A DNA stretch of 9,742 nucleotides. Origin: Symbiobacteriaceae bacterium. Lineage in GTDB: Bacteria > Bacillota > JAAYKD01 > WRDA01. This document shows, piece by piece, positions 1 through 6,609 of this stretch. Location of the stretch: the NCBI GenBank assembly GCA_009783675.1, contig WRDA01000034.1, positions 1-9,742 of the forward strand, in the 5' to 3' direction. The position numbers were made by a program, and so were the translations under genes. Below the pieces are notes generated by a model. That model did no database searches, had not been told where the DNA came from, and worked only from the letters and a program-made list of their open reading frames with translations. Numbering within the stretch: the first letter of the stretch is position 1; the number at the start of each line of letters is the position of its first letter.

Positions 1-1
1 C

Positions 2-1177
2 AAGTACCTAATTAACGAGGAAGAGTTGCACCGGGTGCTTTTGGAGCAGCGTATCCAAGAGGAACTGGCAGGTTTCCTGGCAGAGGGTTGGCAATCCCTC
101 TCTACGCATAACGGATCATTGGGTGATCTAATTTCTGCGTTATTTGAGGATCCCACTCATCCTTCCTGTGAGCTCAAGTATGATGAACTGACGAACATAT
201 CCGCAACTCAGGTGAGTTTAAATAAGATGAAAACCTGGTTATGGAGTGTTTTCCATGAAGTCTGGGATTCTTTTATATCAATTCCGGAGAATATGCAGGC
301 CTGCAGGGATCTTTCGGGAGCAATAGCTGAGCAGTTGACCGAGCATCTCCTTACGAGCGATCTCACGCTACGCACACTCCTGGCAGATGATCAACCTATC
401 ACCGCCAGTCTGTCCGTAATTCTAGCGAATCTCGAACCGATAATCTTCGAAATGCTGGCGACATTTCTCAGGAGTGATAGTCTCAAGAACGAAGTAAGTA
501 AAAAGCTATCTGACTGGATGCAGCAACAGGTCATTCTAAGCCTTGTAGCTTCCGTAGCAGGTGACCAACGCCTGGATAATCTCGTGGCTAGATTGCTGGG
601 CGATATAGCCTCCCATGTTTTGATCAGCGACAATCACCTCGGCTTTGTAGACAGTCTACTGACTTCTCTGAAGGACTATGAAAATTTATCCATAAGCGAA
701 ATAATTACCTACTGCGGAGCAGACCAATTGAAGCACCTGCTGCAGACGATTATTACATCTTTCCTGGAATTCTCAAATAGTAACCCCCAACAGGCTACTT
801 ATCTACTGTTGCCTTCAGAGATGGAGGGTAATCCAGCGGAGTTTGAGCAGCAACTGTTAAGCTTCGTTACTGGTATACTCTCTGTAGCAAGGGATATCCC
901 GCTACACGCTTTGCTTGGTACCACGCCTCTTCCCGATGATCTGTTTCCTTCTCTCGCTGCCGCTATTTTGCGAATTGGGGCAGACCACGCCGCAGCTTTA
1001 CTTGAGGCTCTTGATATAGCCACCATGGTGCAAAGGCGCTTAATTGAGGTCCCTGTTGCCGAAATCGAAGCAATGACTCTGGAGATCGCTGGGCGAGAGC
1101 TTGGCCTTATCACCAATCTCGGTGCTCTCTTGGGTGGAATCATCGGTATATCACAGCTGTTGGTTCGTATATTTTAG
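2..1177 (+). CDS. DUF445 family membrane-associated protein, 5'-truncated by window edge
   Basis: The reading frame is open from the first bases, so the true start lies upstream. An internal TTG at 26 is a poor start, because in-frame codons continue before it and no ribosome binding site precedes it. The 391 visible residues are mostly alpha-helical and leucine-rich. The C-terminus (about the last 45 residues) has the DUF445 signature: a conserved IEAM...IAGREL segment, then the hydrophobic helix ITNLGALLGGIIGISQLL that ends the protein. Family members are about 380-420 residues with an N-terminal membrane helix, so roughly the first 50-70 residues are probably missing. The family (YheB-like in Bacillota) is thought to be membrane-anchored with a long helical cytoplasmic part; its biochemical role is not established. 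The next gene starts 19 bp downstream, suggesting co-transcription. Family assignment is fairly secure from the C-terminus; function is unknown. Confidence 0.8.
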   Translation, partial: KYLINEEELHRVLLEQRIQEELAGFLAEGWQSLSTHNGSLGDLISALFEDPTHPSCELKYDELTNISATQVSLNKMKTWLWSVFHEVWDSFISIPENMQACRDLSGAIAEQLTEHLLTSDLTLRTLLADDQPITASLSVILANLEPIIFEMLATFLRSDSLKNEVSKKLSDWMQQQVILSLVASVAGDQRLDNLVARLLGDIASHVLISDNHLGFVDSLLTSLKDYENLSISEIITYCGADQLKHLLQTIITSFLEFSNSNPQQATYLLLPSEMEGNPAEFEQQLLSFVTGILSVARDIPLHALLGTTPLPDDLFPSLAAAILRIGADHAAALLEALDIATMVQRRLIEVPVAEIEAMTLEIAGRELGLITNLGALLGGIIGISQLLVRIF

Positions 1178-1196
1178 TTTGAGGTGATGATTTACC

Positions 1197-1718
1197 ATGC
1201 ATCTGTTTTTAACCGGAGATAAAGGCATAGGAAAAAGTACCGCATTGGTGCGTTATCTGGACACAGTGAAAGTAAGGTATCAGGGTATCAGGACGCAGAT
1301 TAGGGATGACCCCAGTGGTTATCGCTATCTCTTTGGTGAAAGGATCGATAACAGGCAAAACCCCCTGGAGCACTTCCTGTTGGCTACGCGTACTCCAGGG
1401 GGTAGTTTTCAGACTCATCAGGAAGGCTTCGAGAAAAATATGGTGAGACTATTGTCTGATCTCTCTCCAGATTGTAACCTGATTGTGATCGACGAGTTAG
1501 GGTATTTAGAAGATGAAGCTATCGCCTTCCAGGAGAGAGTTCTCTCACTGCTGGATGGGTCCCGACCCGTCCTGGGTGTCCTTAAGAAACACTCGTCTCT
1601 CTTTCTGGGCAGTATAGCCCGTCATCATAAAGTGACTGTCTATGAAGTTAACCTGCAAAACAGAGATCAGATGCCAGCTGAGATAGCCTCTTTTTTCAGT
1701 TTTGGTACAAAGACCTAA
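1197..1718 (+). CDS. THEP1-type nucleoside-triphosphatase (NTPase_1 family P-loop protein)
   Basis: This 173-residue protein has an N-terminal Walker A motif, GDKGIGKST (residues 7-15), and a hydrophobic Walker B strand, LIVIDELGYLE (95-105). A late segment, YEVNLQNRDQMPAEI (149-163), matches the C-terminal pattern of THEP1-like NTPases (COG1618/PF03266). Length is typical of the family (about 170-190). Characterised members slowly hydrolyse NTPs in vitro; the physiological substrate is unclear. The protein should be cytoplasmic, with no signal or membrane segment. The start is well placed: GAGGTGATGA lies 6 bases before the ATG. The gene follows the DUF445 gene by 19 bp, probably in the same transcript. 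Its TAA is immediately followed by the stop codon of the opposite-strand gene, leaving no room for a terminator between them. Confidence 0.85.
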   Translation: MHLFLTGDKGIGKSTALVRYLDTVKVRYQGIRTQIRDDPSGYRYLFGERIDNRQNPLEHFLLATRTPGGSFQTHQEGFEKNMVRLLSDLSPDCNLIVIDELGYLEDEAIAFQERVLSLLDGSRPVLGVLKKHSSLFLGSIARHHKVTVYEVNLQNRDQMPAEIASFFSFGTKT

Positions 1719-2270
1719 TCATCGATAGTAGCTGGGCTTACAGAGAATCTCATGAACTTTGGTATCCAGTATCCGACTGGCGCTGGCAGGGGTCAGGATT
1801 ATGGCTGTATCCGCGCCTCTTCCTGTTCCCCCGACAGCTATCAACGGAGAGGGTTCGATTAACCCTGCGTCTAAAGCCATAACTGCGCACTCAACGCCTA
1901 CCTTAACGCCCGGGCCGAACATCCTCAGTGTATGAGCCATGATTTCCACCGGATACGTGCCTTGTAGTTTACTCGATAGTCCCCGTTCAGCTCCTGACAA
2001 AACATGGGAGCCAAAGTAGAGAATCATACCACCTTCACGGATTTTTTCCTGCACTTCGTCGCTCATGGTGTTGGGTACATCCGGACGGAAGTAGTACGCA
2101 TGACCAACACAGACGATCCGAAACTCATGAGCGTAAGGGAGAAAAGCTAAGGCAACTTCACCTGCGGTTGAAGCGATGACAATCTGAGATATTTCCTTTT
2201 CTCGAGCGGCGTTCAGGGTGATCGCCAGGGTTTGGGCAGTGTTCTCCTGGCCAGGGTTGGGAAATAACAT
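1719..2270 (-). CDS. Pyruvate kinase C-terminal-domain-like protein (COG1751-like)
   Basis: The 183-residue protein resembles the stand-alone relatives of the pyruvate kinase alpha/beta (C-terminal) domain. An early helix (TAQTLAITLNAAREKEISQ, residues 11-29) leads to a strand and turn, IVIASTAGEVA (30-40). Near the end is GGTGRGADTAIIL (147-159), a conserved glycine-rich loop in this family. In pyruvate kinase this domain binds allosteric effectors; the stand-alone proteins have no known activity, and no catalytic pyruvate kinase domain is present. It should be cytoplasmic. The ATG has an excellent ribosome binding site (GGAGGT, 6 bases upstream). It lies 28 bp downstream of the M14 peptidase gene on the same strand, so the two are probably co-transcribed. 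Its 3' end abuts the convergent NTPase gene exactly. Family assignment is good; function is unknown. Confidence 0.75.
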   Translation of the reverse strand: MLFPNPGQENTAQTLAITLNAAREKEISQIVIASTAGEVALAFLPYAHEFRIVCVGHAYYFRPDVPNTMSDEVQEKIREGGMILYFGSHVLSGAERGLSSKLQGTYPVEIMAHTLRMFGPGVKVGVECAVMALDAGLIEPSPLIAVGGTGRGADTAIILTPASASRILDTKVHEILCKPSYYR

Positions 2271-2298
2271 GATTCCACCTCCAGCATGATATTGATTA

Positions 2299-3954
2299 TT
2301 ATTCAGTAAGAGTGATCGCTTTTTCTTTTCTTCCGCCCCGTATGCTGTTTAAGGTAACTGTCAGGGTATCTTCTGCTACGCCGCGCACTATCCAGGAAAC
2401 CCTGGCTGCACTATTGGCTACTCCGCCACCATATCCTCCGGAGGTATGAGCATTACCAAATCCCTGAAGAAAGCCTATCTCCTGCTTTGCTAATCCCCCT
2501 ACTACATCTTTCGTTTCTATTAACAGATAGTCAGGATTGATAGCCTTAATAACCATAGCTTTATTACTGGCAGCAGTACAGAGATAGCCGTTGTTCTGAA
2601 CAACCGCTTCGACTTTCCAGAGACCATCCCCCAGATAACTCTGCGTAAGTGAAGCTATTTCCACCTCGGGTAAACAAGCTGCTTGTTGCAGAGCCCAGGT
2701 GGCATTTTTATGGCATTCAGCCGGTAGTAAGAAATGAGGAGGATTCTGGAGAGCATACTTAGGGTTCCAGCCACCTATCTCGACGCTGCCCAGTTGCGGA
2801 TGATCATACTCAGACCACGGAAAGAAGCCGGCTCCACAGAGTTCACGATCGTTCCATTGCAAGAGGCGAACCTGTAGCTCTTCTCTTTTCTCGTAATCAT
2901 TGGCGTTCTGAGCTTCGCTGCGACTAATACCTGCCTGACCGTTTCTATCCCATAGTTCTGTAGTATAGCCAATTACTCCCCAGTGTTCATACATCCATTC
3001 AGGCAAACAAGCTCGATTGGAGGACTTCACGTCGATATATCCAGTAACCTTTGTTCCCTCTCTGGCGATCTCTCTCATGGCGCGAAGATCGCCCTGATCT
3101 ATTTTATCATCGCCATATTGATAGGGATTACGATAAAAGAACCCTCCGGAGGTATGAAAAGAGTTGACCAAACCTATATTCGGATGGTTGGTGATGAACT
3201 CAACCACGGCTCTAACTTCTGGTTCGGAAGTTGGAAAGTCTCCTCCTGTACTTAAAGAAGGATCCCAGTTTGAAGGAAAATTGCGGTTCATGTCAATCCC
3301 ATACGGGGTTCTTATTATCGGAAATGGTTCTCCCTGGTAATCGGAAACCATCCCTTCAGGAAGGATACGATAATATGGACCGCCATAGTCAGCTGCTTCC
3401 CTGGGAATCATGATGCGCGTATCCTTGCTGCTGATCTTCCATTCACCTTTTTTATCGTCTCTCAGTCGCATTTGGAGAATATAACCGTTATTATCGATAT
3501 CTGAAGGATGTAGGCCAGGCCACTCAGCTATATCAGGTTCAGGCCAGGGTCTGACTGTCGAGCGAAGCGTCTCTGGGGTTGTAAGGTATAGTTCTGCTCC
3601 GTCAGGATTGACGCGGGGAACGACATAAAAACACCTTGTATCGAGCAACCTGGAGATAAAGGCATCCTTTCCGTAACCGGAGACAAGCCGGTCGATGAGA
3701 CAGAGAACGGTTTGAGCGGCAGTTACTTCACCGGCATGAATATTTCCTTCAATATAGATTGCTGGCTTGGCATTATCCGCACCGCTGGATCGATTGGTCA
3801 AGGTCATCAGCCAGATGTCCCTGCCTTGATAGCTCTTGCCTAAGCTGGACATGACAGCGATTTCCGGGCAGACGATGCTAACCTGTTGCAGATAATTAGT
3901 CAACTCATCATAAGCATAGTATCTGTCGAAATCGATAGGAACCCTCTGGGACAT
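2299..3954 (-). CDS. M14 family zinc carboxypeptidase
   Basis: The 551-residue protein has the M14 metallocarboxypeptidase elements in order. Zinc ligands H73 and E76 lie in GNIHAGEVTA, followed by RVNPDGAE (114-121). DMNRNFP (221-227) supplies the Asn-Arg pair that binds the substrate carboxylate. H267 in SFHTSGG is the third zinc ligand, and E333 in TTELWDRNG is the likely catalytic glutamate. About 100 residues between VNPDGAE and DMNRNF form a family-specific insert (DIDNNGYILQMRLRD region) seen in a bacterial subgroup. The last ~120 residues look beta-rich, like a transthyretin- or Ig-like C-terminal domain. There is no signal peptide, so the enzyme is probably cytoplasmic and would remove C-terminal residues from peptides. 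The start is supported by GGAGGT 8 bases upstream. It leads a two-gene minus-strand operon and diverges from an M28 aminopeptidase. Confidence 0.9.
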   Translation of the reverse strand: MSQRVPIDFDRYYAYDELTNYLQQVSIVCPEIAVMSSLGKSYQGRDIWLMTLTNRSSGADNAKPAIYIEGNIHAGEVTAAQTVLCLIDRLVSGYGKDAFISRLLDTRCFYVVPRVNPDGAELYLTTPETLRSTVRPWPEPDIAEWPGLHPSDIDNNGYILQMRLRDDKKGEWKISSKDTRIMIPREAADYGGPYYRILPEGMVSDYQGEPFPIIRTPYGIDMNRNFPSNWDPSLSTGGDFPTSEPEVRAVVEFITNHPNIGLVNSFHTSGGFFYRNPYQYGDDKIDQGDLRAMREIAREGTKVTGYIDVKSSNRACLPEWMYEHWGVIGYTTELWDRNGQAGISRSEAQNANDYEKREELQVRLLQWNDRELCGAGFFPWSEYDHPQLGSVEIGGWNPKYALQNPPHFLLPAECHKNATWALQQAACLPEVEIASLTQSYLGDGLWKVEAVVQNNGYLCTAASNKAMVIKAINPDYLLIETKDVVGGLAKQEIGFLQGFGNAHTSGGYGGGVANSAARVSWIVRGVAEDTLTVTLNSIRGGRKEKAITLTE

Positions 3955-4003
3955 ATTATTGCACCTCCTCGTGAATGAGCTATGCTTCTCTGCTGGATTC
4001 TTC

Positions 4004-4022
4004 CCCTAGGGTGCTAAACCCT
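4004..4022. promoter_or_regulatory. Palindrome cluster, possible operator
   Basis: CCCTAGGG (4004-4011) is a perfect 8-bp palindrome. It overlaps a second inverted repeat, AGGGT (4008-4012) with ACCCT (4018-4022), separated by 5 bases. The cluster lies near the middle of the divergent intergenic region, where a regulator could act on both transcripts. It does not match an operator I recognise, and short palindromes arise by chance, so this is a weak candidate. Confidence 0.2.
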
Positions 4023-4107
4023 TTAGATATACTACTTTTCTTCAGTTTCAGTACCCGAAAACGAGGATTCGAGAGAGTAAAAGCGAATAGAATTATATTA
4101 TGATGCG

Positions 4108-4113
4108 AGGAGG
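4108..4113 (+). promoter_or_regulatory. Ribosome binding site that fixes the M28 peptidase start
   Basis: AGGAGG lies 7 bases before the ATG at 4121. Two earlier in-frame ATGs at 4100 and 4103 have no ribosome binding site before them, and one translated from 4100 would read through this motif. The start at 4121 is therefore preferred. Confidence 0.8.
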
Positions 4114-4120
4114 AGACTTT

Positions 4121-5539
4121 ATGGCGGAATTACCCAACATAACAGGTCTGGATAATGCTGCTTTATTACCTGCAGACTCTCATATCCTGGCTAAGCTCTA
4201 TGCATCTCCTGCAGGAGCCTCACTAAATGAGGAGCTTTGTCAACGATTCGGTGCCAGGTTTGGTGGCAGCGAACAGGAGCGCCTGGCTGCTGACTTCCTT
4301 AAAGACAAGCTATTGGAATATGGCCTCGATTCCGCCTGGACTGAACCTTTCGCGGCTCCTTACTGGTGTCGCAAGACAACAACCCTGTCTGTCAAATCTC
4401 CTGAGATCAGAGAGGTCTCCTGTATCGCTCTGCCAAATTGCCCTCCTGGCTCTGTAGAGGCTCCTCTGGTCTTTCTTGGCGATGGTGATCCTCAAAGCTA
4501 TGCAGACAATGCAGAGAAGATAAAAGGCGCCATCGTGATGGTCAGCACAGCAAATCCGGCTTTCTTTCATCGCGGAATGCACAGGGGTGAAAAACTTGGA
4601 CGAGCTTTGCAAGGGGGAGCAGCTGGCTTCATTTGGATGCGTGGCGAAGGCGGAGGTCTTCCGGAAACAGGTTCTGCCCGTTTTGGTCGACTTTGCGAAG
4701 TGCCCGTGATCTCTGTATCATTAGAATGTGGTATGGAACTAATGCGTCTGGCACGAGGTGGTCATCAGGTCATCCTGAATATAACTTCGGATAATGAAAT
4801 GACCCAGGTCAATAGTTATAATGTAATCGGAGAAATTAAGGGTACAGAATTACCTGAAGAAATTATCGTGGTTGGAGGCCATTATGACGGCCATGATATA
4901 AGCCAGGGAGCAGTAGACAATGGATCCGGTATAGCTGTTACCTGGGAAGCTGCACGAGCTCTGGCACATTTGAAAGGGCAGCAGAAACGTACTATACGCT
5001 TTGTGGCATTTGCTCAGGAAGAGATGGGGCTTTTGGGATCTGATGCATATGTTAAAGCCCACCATCGGGAGAATATAGTCTTCATGCTCAATCTGGACGT
5101 TGCCGGAGGAGGATTCTTCGGGCGGTTTTCCCTGCAGGGATGGTCAGAGAACTTGGCCTGGCTTAAGCAGCTCTTTAGCGAAATGGGGGAGAGCCATATC
5201 AGATTAGGTGATGCCATCAGTATCTACAGTGATATGTATCCCTTTGCGTCAGCAGGTATTCCTGCGGGTTCTTACGCTTCGAGCAATCCCAGCGGAGGGG
5301 GCGGAGCTCCTCGAGGGTATGGTCACACCCATTGGGATACCATCGATAAAATAAACCCTCGAGCCATTCAGATGGATGCGATTCTAGTGGCTCGTTTCCT
5401 GCACCGACTTTCTACCCTTACTAAGCTTCCCTTCAGGAAAAAAGCTGCACTTGAGATCACTGCCAAACTCCAGGAGCGTGGGTATGAGGAAGTAATGAGA
5501 TTTGAACAACGTCCCTTGCCACACGAAGTATGGGGCTAA
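4121..5539 (+). CDS. M28 family zinc aminopeptidase with PA-like insert
   Basis: The 472-residue protein has the co-catalytic two-zinc site of family M28. Likely ligands are H254 (VGGHYDGHD), D266 (AVDNGSG), E301 next to the general base E300 (AQEEMGLLGS), D326 (NLDVAG) and H402 (HTHWDT). Residues about 110-215 form a protease-associated-like insert between the N-terminal part and the catalytic core; the segment GAIVMVSTANPAFF and the ligand-free glycine-rich stretch fit that fold. There is no signal peptide, so a cytoplasmic peptidase releasing N-terminal residues from peptides is most likely. The start at 4121 is chosen for its AGGAGG site. It diverges from an M14 carboxypeptidase, so one locus holds exopeptidases for both ends of a peptide. 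It is the first gene of a plus-strand run, with the next start 34 bp downstream. Exact specificity cannot be read from the sequence. Confidence 0.9.
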   Translation: MAELPNITGLDNAALLPADSHILAKLYASPAGASLNEELCQRFGARFGGSEQERLAADFLKDKLLEYGLDSAWTEPFAAPYWCRKTTTLSVKSPEIREVSCIALPNCPPGSVEAPLVFLGDGDPQSYADNAEKIKGAIVMVSTANPAFFHRGMHRGEKLGRALQGGAAGFIWMRGEGGGLPETGSARFGRLCEVPVISVSLECGMELMRLARGGHQVILNITSDNEMTQVNSYNVIGEIKGTELPEEIIVVGGHYDGHDISQGAVDNGSGIAVTWEAARALAHLKGQQKRTIRFVAFAQEEMGLLGSDAYVKAHHRENIVFMLNLDVAGGGFFGRFSLQGWSENLAWLKQLFSEMGESHIRLGDAISIYSDMYPFASAGIPAGSYASSNPSGGGGAPRGYGHTHWDTIDKINPRAIQMDAILVARFLHRLSTLTKLPFRKKAALEITAKLQERGYEEVMRFEQRPLPHEVWG

Positions 5540-5573
5540 TAATGTTATCCTGACCCGAGAGGAGGTGTGAAGC

Positions 5574-5771
5574 ATGATACAGATTGAAAAACAAACTAAG
5601 GATGATAAAGAGATAACCACTATTGGTGTCAGTATACTTCCAACTGGGATTAAGACATCCACAATAAGTGGTGCGATCGTAGGTTTCCTGTTTGCAGGAC
5701 TTCCGGGTGTCATCGTCGGAGGAATAATCGGTGAGGTAACCCATGTTTTTAATAAAGCCAGGGATCATTAA
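5574..5771 (+). CDS. Small glycine-rich single-helix membrane protein
   Basis: The 65-residue protein has a charged N-terminus (about residues 1-15) and one hydrophobic segment (about 30-53), followed by a short basic and acidic tail. The hydrophobic part carries glycines in zipper-like spacing: G33 and G37, then G45, G49 and G53. That spacing commonly drives tight helix packing or oligomerisation in membranes. A strong AGGAGGT site (5560-5566) lies 7 bases before the ATG, which makes this a convincing real gene despite its size. It sits between the M28 peptidase (34 bp upstream) and the PspA gene (61 bp downstream), so it may be an inner-membrane partner of PspA. I do not recognise the family. 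It is neither an obvious PspB (no leucine-zipper tail) nor a PspC domain. Confidence 0.75.
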   Translation: MIQIEKQTKDDKEITTIGVSILPTGIKTSTISGAIVGFLFAGLPGVIVGGIIGEVTHVFNKARDH

Positions 5772-5784
5772 CTGGCTTGATCCC
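5757..5784 (+). other. Overlapping alternative hairpins at the end of the small membrane gene
   Basis: Two perfect inverted repeats share bases. GCCAG (5757-5761) can pair with CTGGC (5772-5776), and GGGATCA (5761-5767) can pair with TGATCCC (5778-5784), each with a 10-base loop. They cannot form fully together. They straddle the stop codon, before the PspA gene. No T-run follows, so this is not a standard intrinsic terminator. It might modulate the transcript or mark an RNA-processing point, but chance is possible. Confidence 0.3.
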
Positions 5785-5820
5785 AAATGAGTCATGGGAA
5801 ATGTGACGCACATAATGTAA

Positions 5821-5825
5821 GGAGG
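5821..5825 (+). promoter_or_regulatory. Ribosome binding site that fixes the PspA start
   Basis: GGAGG lies 7 bases before the ATG at 5833 but only 4 bases before the GTG at 5830. The ATG is thus the better start. It also gives the MGLFQRL amino terminus, which fits PspA family proteins. Confidence 0.75.
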
Positions 5826-5832
5826 AATTGTG

Positions 5833-6609
5833 ATGGGACTCTTCCAGAGACTTTGGATGACCATCAAGGGTTGGTTCGGCATGGGCATCAGCGCCATTGA
5901 AGACCCTAATGCACTTTTAGAGGCGGCACAGAATGAACTGCGAGAGAAGCTTAAACAGGTCAGGCAGCAGGCAATCTCTGTCGTACAGCAAAAAAACCAA
6001 ATTGAGATGATGTTACAAAACGAAACCAATAAGCAAAATGACCTAAACGCTCAGATCAGGCAGGCTCTTCGTATTGGCAGGGATGATCTGGCAGAACAGC
6101 TTATGAAGCAACTGATTAATGTCGAAGCTACGGTCAGCTCGTTGCAGGCTCAGTATGAGCAGGCTTTACAGGCTTCAGAAACAGTTAAACAACAGGTCAA
6201 ACTCTTCGAAGAGCAAGTCCAGGCTAAATACCGCGAAAAACTGCAACTACAGACACAGTGGAAACAAGCACAGATTACAGAAAAACTCAATTCTGCTTTG
6301 GCAGGGATCTCCATCGAGACCTCAGATGAAGCTTGGGATCGTGCTAGGGAAAAGATCCAGGAGAGACAAGCTAGAGCTGGAGCTATCGCTGAGATGGGTG
6401 GTGTCTCCGCTAATCTGGAGATGCAAAAGTTAAACAGCGAAATGGCAAACGCTCAGGCTCACGATCGCCTGATGGCTCTAAAACGTGAGATGGAAAGTGC
6501 TGAAGTCAGACAGGGTGAGGTAGCTGCTGGTACTGTCACCGAAAGTCAGCTCCAGGTAGAGGAGAGACTAGAAAAGATCAAGCAAGAAATGGGCGAAAAG
6601 CATGAATGA
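5833..6609 (+). CDS. pspA: PspA/IM30 family membrane-remodelling protein
   Basis: This 258-residue protein matches PspA/Vipp1, the bacterial relatives of ESCRT-III. These bind stressed membranes and assemble into rings or rods on the inner face. Residues 1-20 (MGLFQRLWMTIKGWFGMGI) form the amphipathic membrane-binding helix. AIEDPNALLEAAQNEL (21-36) is the conserved family segment. Long, almost uninterrupted heptad-rich helices follow, to about residue 150, with the GRDDLAEQLM element typical of the helical hairpin. The tail beyond about 220 is charged and helical, making the protein longer than E. coli PspA (about 222) and nearer the length of plant/cyanobacterial Vipp1. No pspF-type regulator is adjacent. 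The next gene overlaps it by 8 bases. Family assignment is very secure; whether it is a stress responder or a housekeeping remodeller cannot be told. Confidence 0.93.
   Translation: MGLFQRLWMTIKGWFGMGISAIEDPNALLEAAQNELREKLKQVRQQAISVVQQKNQIEMMLQNETNKQNDLNAQIRQALRIGRDDLAEQLMKQLINVEATVSSLQAQYEQALQASETVKQQVKLFEEQVQAKYREKLQLQTQWKQAQITEKLNSALAGISIETSDEAWDRAREKIQERQARAGAIAEMGGVSANLEMQKLNSEMANAQAHDRLMALKREMESAEVRQGEVAAGTVTESQLQVEERLEKIKQEMGEKHE

Larger units (their letters stand above)
3955..4120. promoter_or_regulatory. Divergent intergenic region between M14 and M28 peptidase genes
   Basis: This 166-bp gap must hold the promoters for both the minus-strand M14 operon and the plus-strand M28-PspA run, since the genes diverge and no other gap on either side is as large. 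Both ribosome binding sites are clear. AT-rich -10-like words occur (TATACT at 4028-4033 and TATATT at 4094-4099 on the plus strand; TATATC at 4025-4030 on the minus strand), but none has a good -35 partner at 16-18 bases. The 4094 word would put the transcript start almost at the ribosome binding site, so it is unlikely. No gene fits here. Promoter presence is inferred from gene layout rather than from motifs. Confidence 0.45.

Noticed and set aside
391..633. Minus-strand open frame opposite the DUF445 gene
   Set aside because: It lies wholly inside a recognised gene, with a low-complexity product and no start signal.
2983..3413. Two plus-strand open frames opposite the M14 peptidase
   Set aside because: They are antisense to conserved catalytic segments of the M14 gene and show no domain or ribosome binding site.
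4094..4099. TATATT as a -10 box for the M28-PspA run
   Set aside because: There is no -35 match at a proper distance, and transcription would start at the ribosome binding site itself.
5457..6029. A 190-codon open frame on the minus strand across the M28 end, the small membrane gene and the start of pspA
   Set aside because: It overlaps three well-supported plus-strand genes, has no plausible ribosome binding site, and its product is cysteine- and serine-rich with no recognisable domain.
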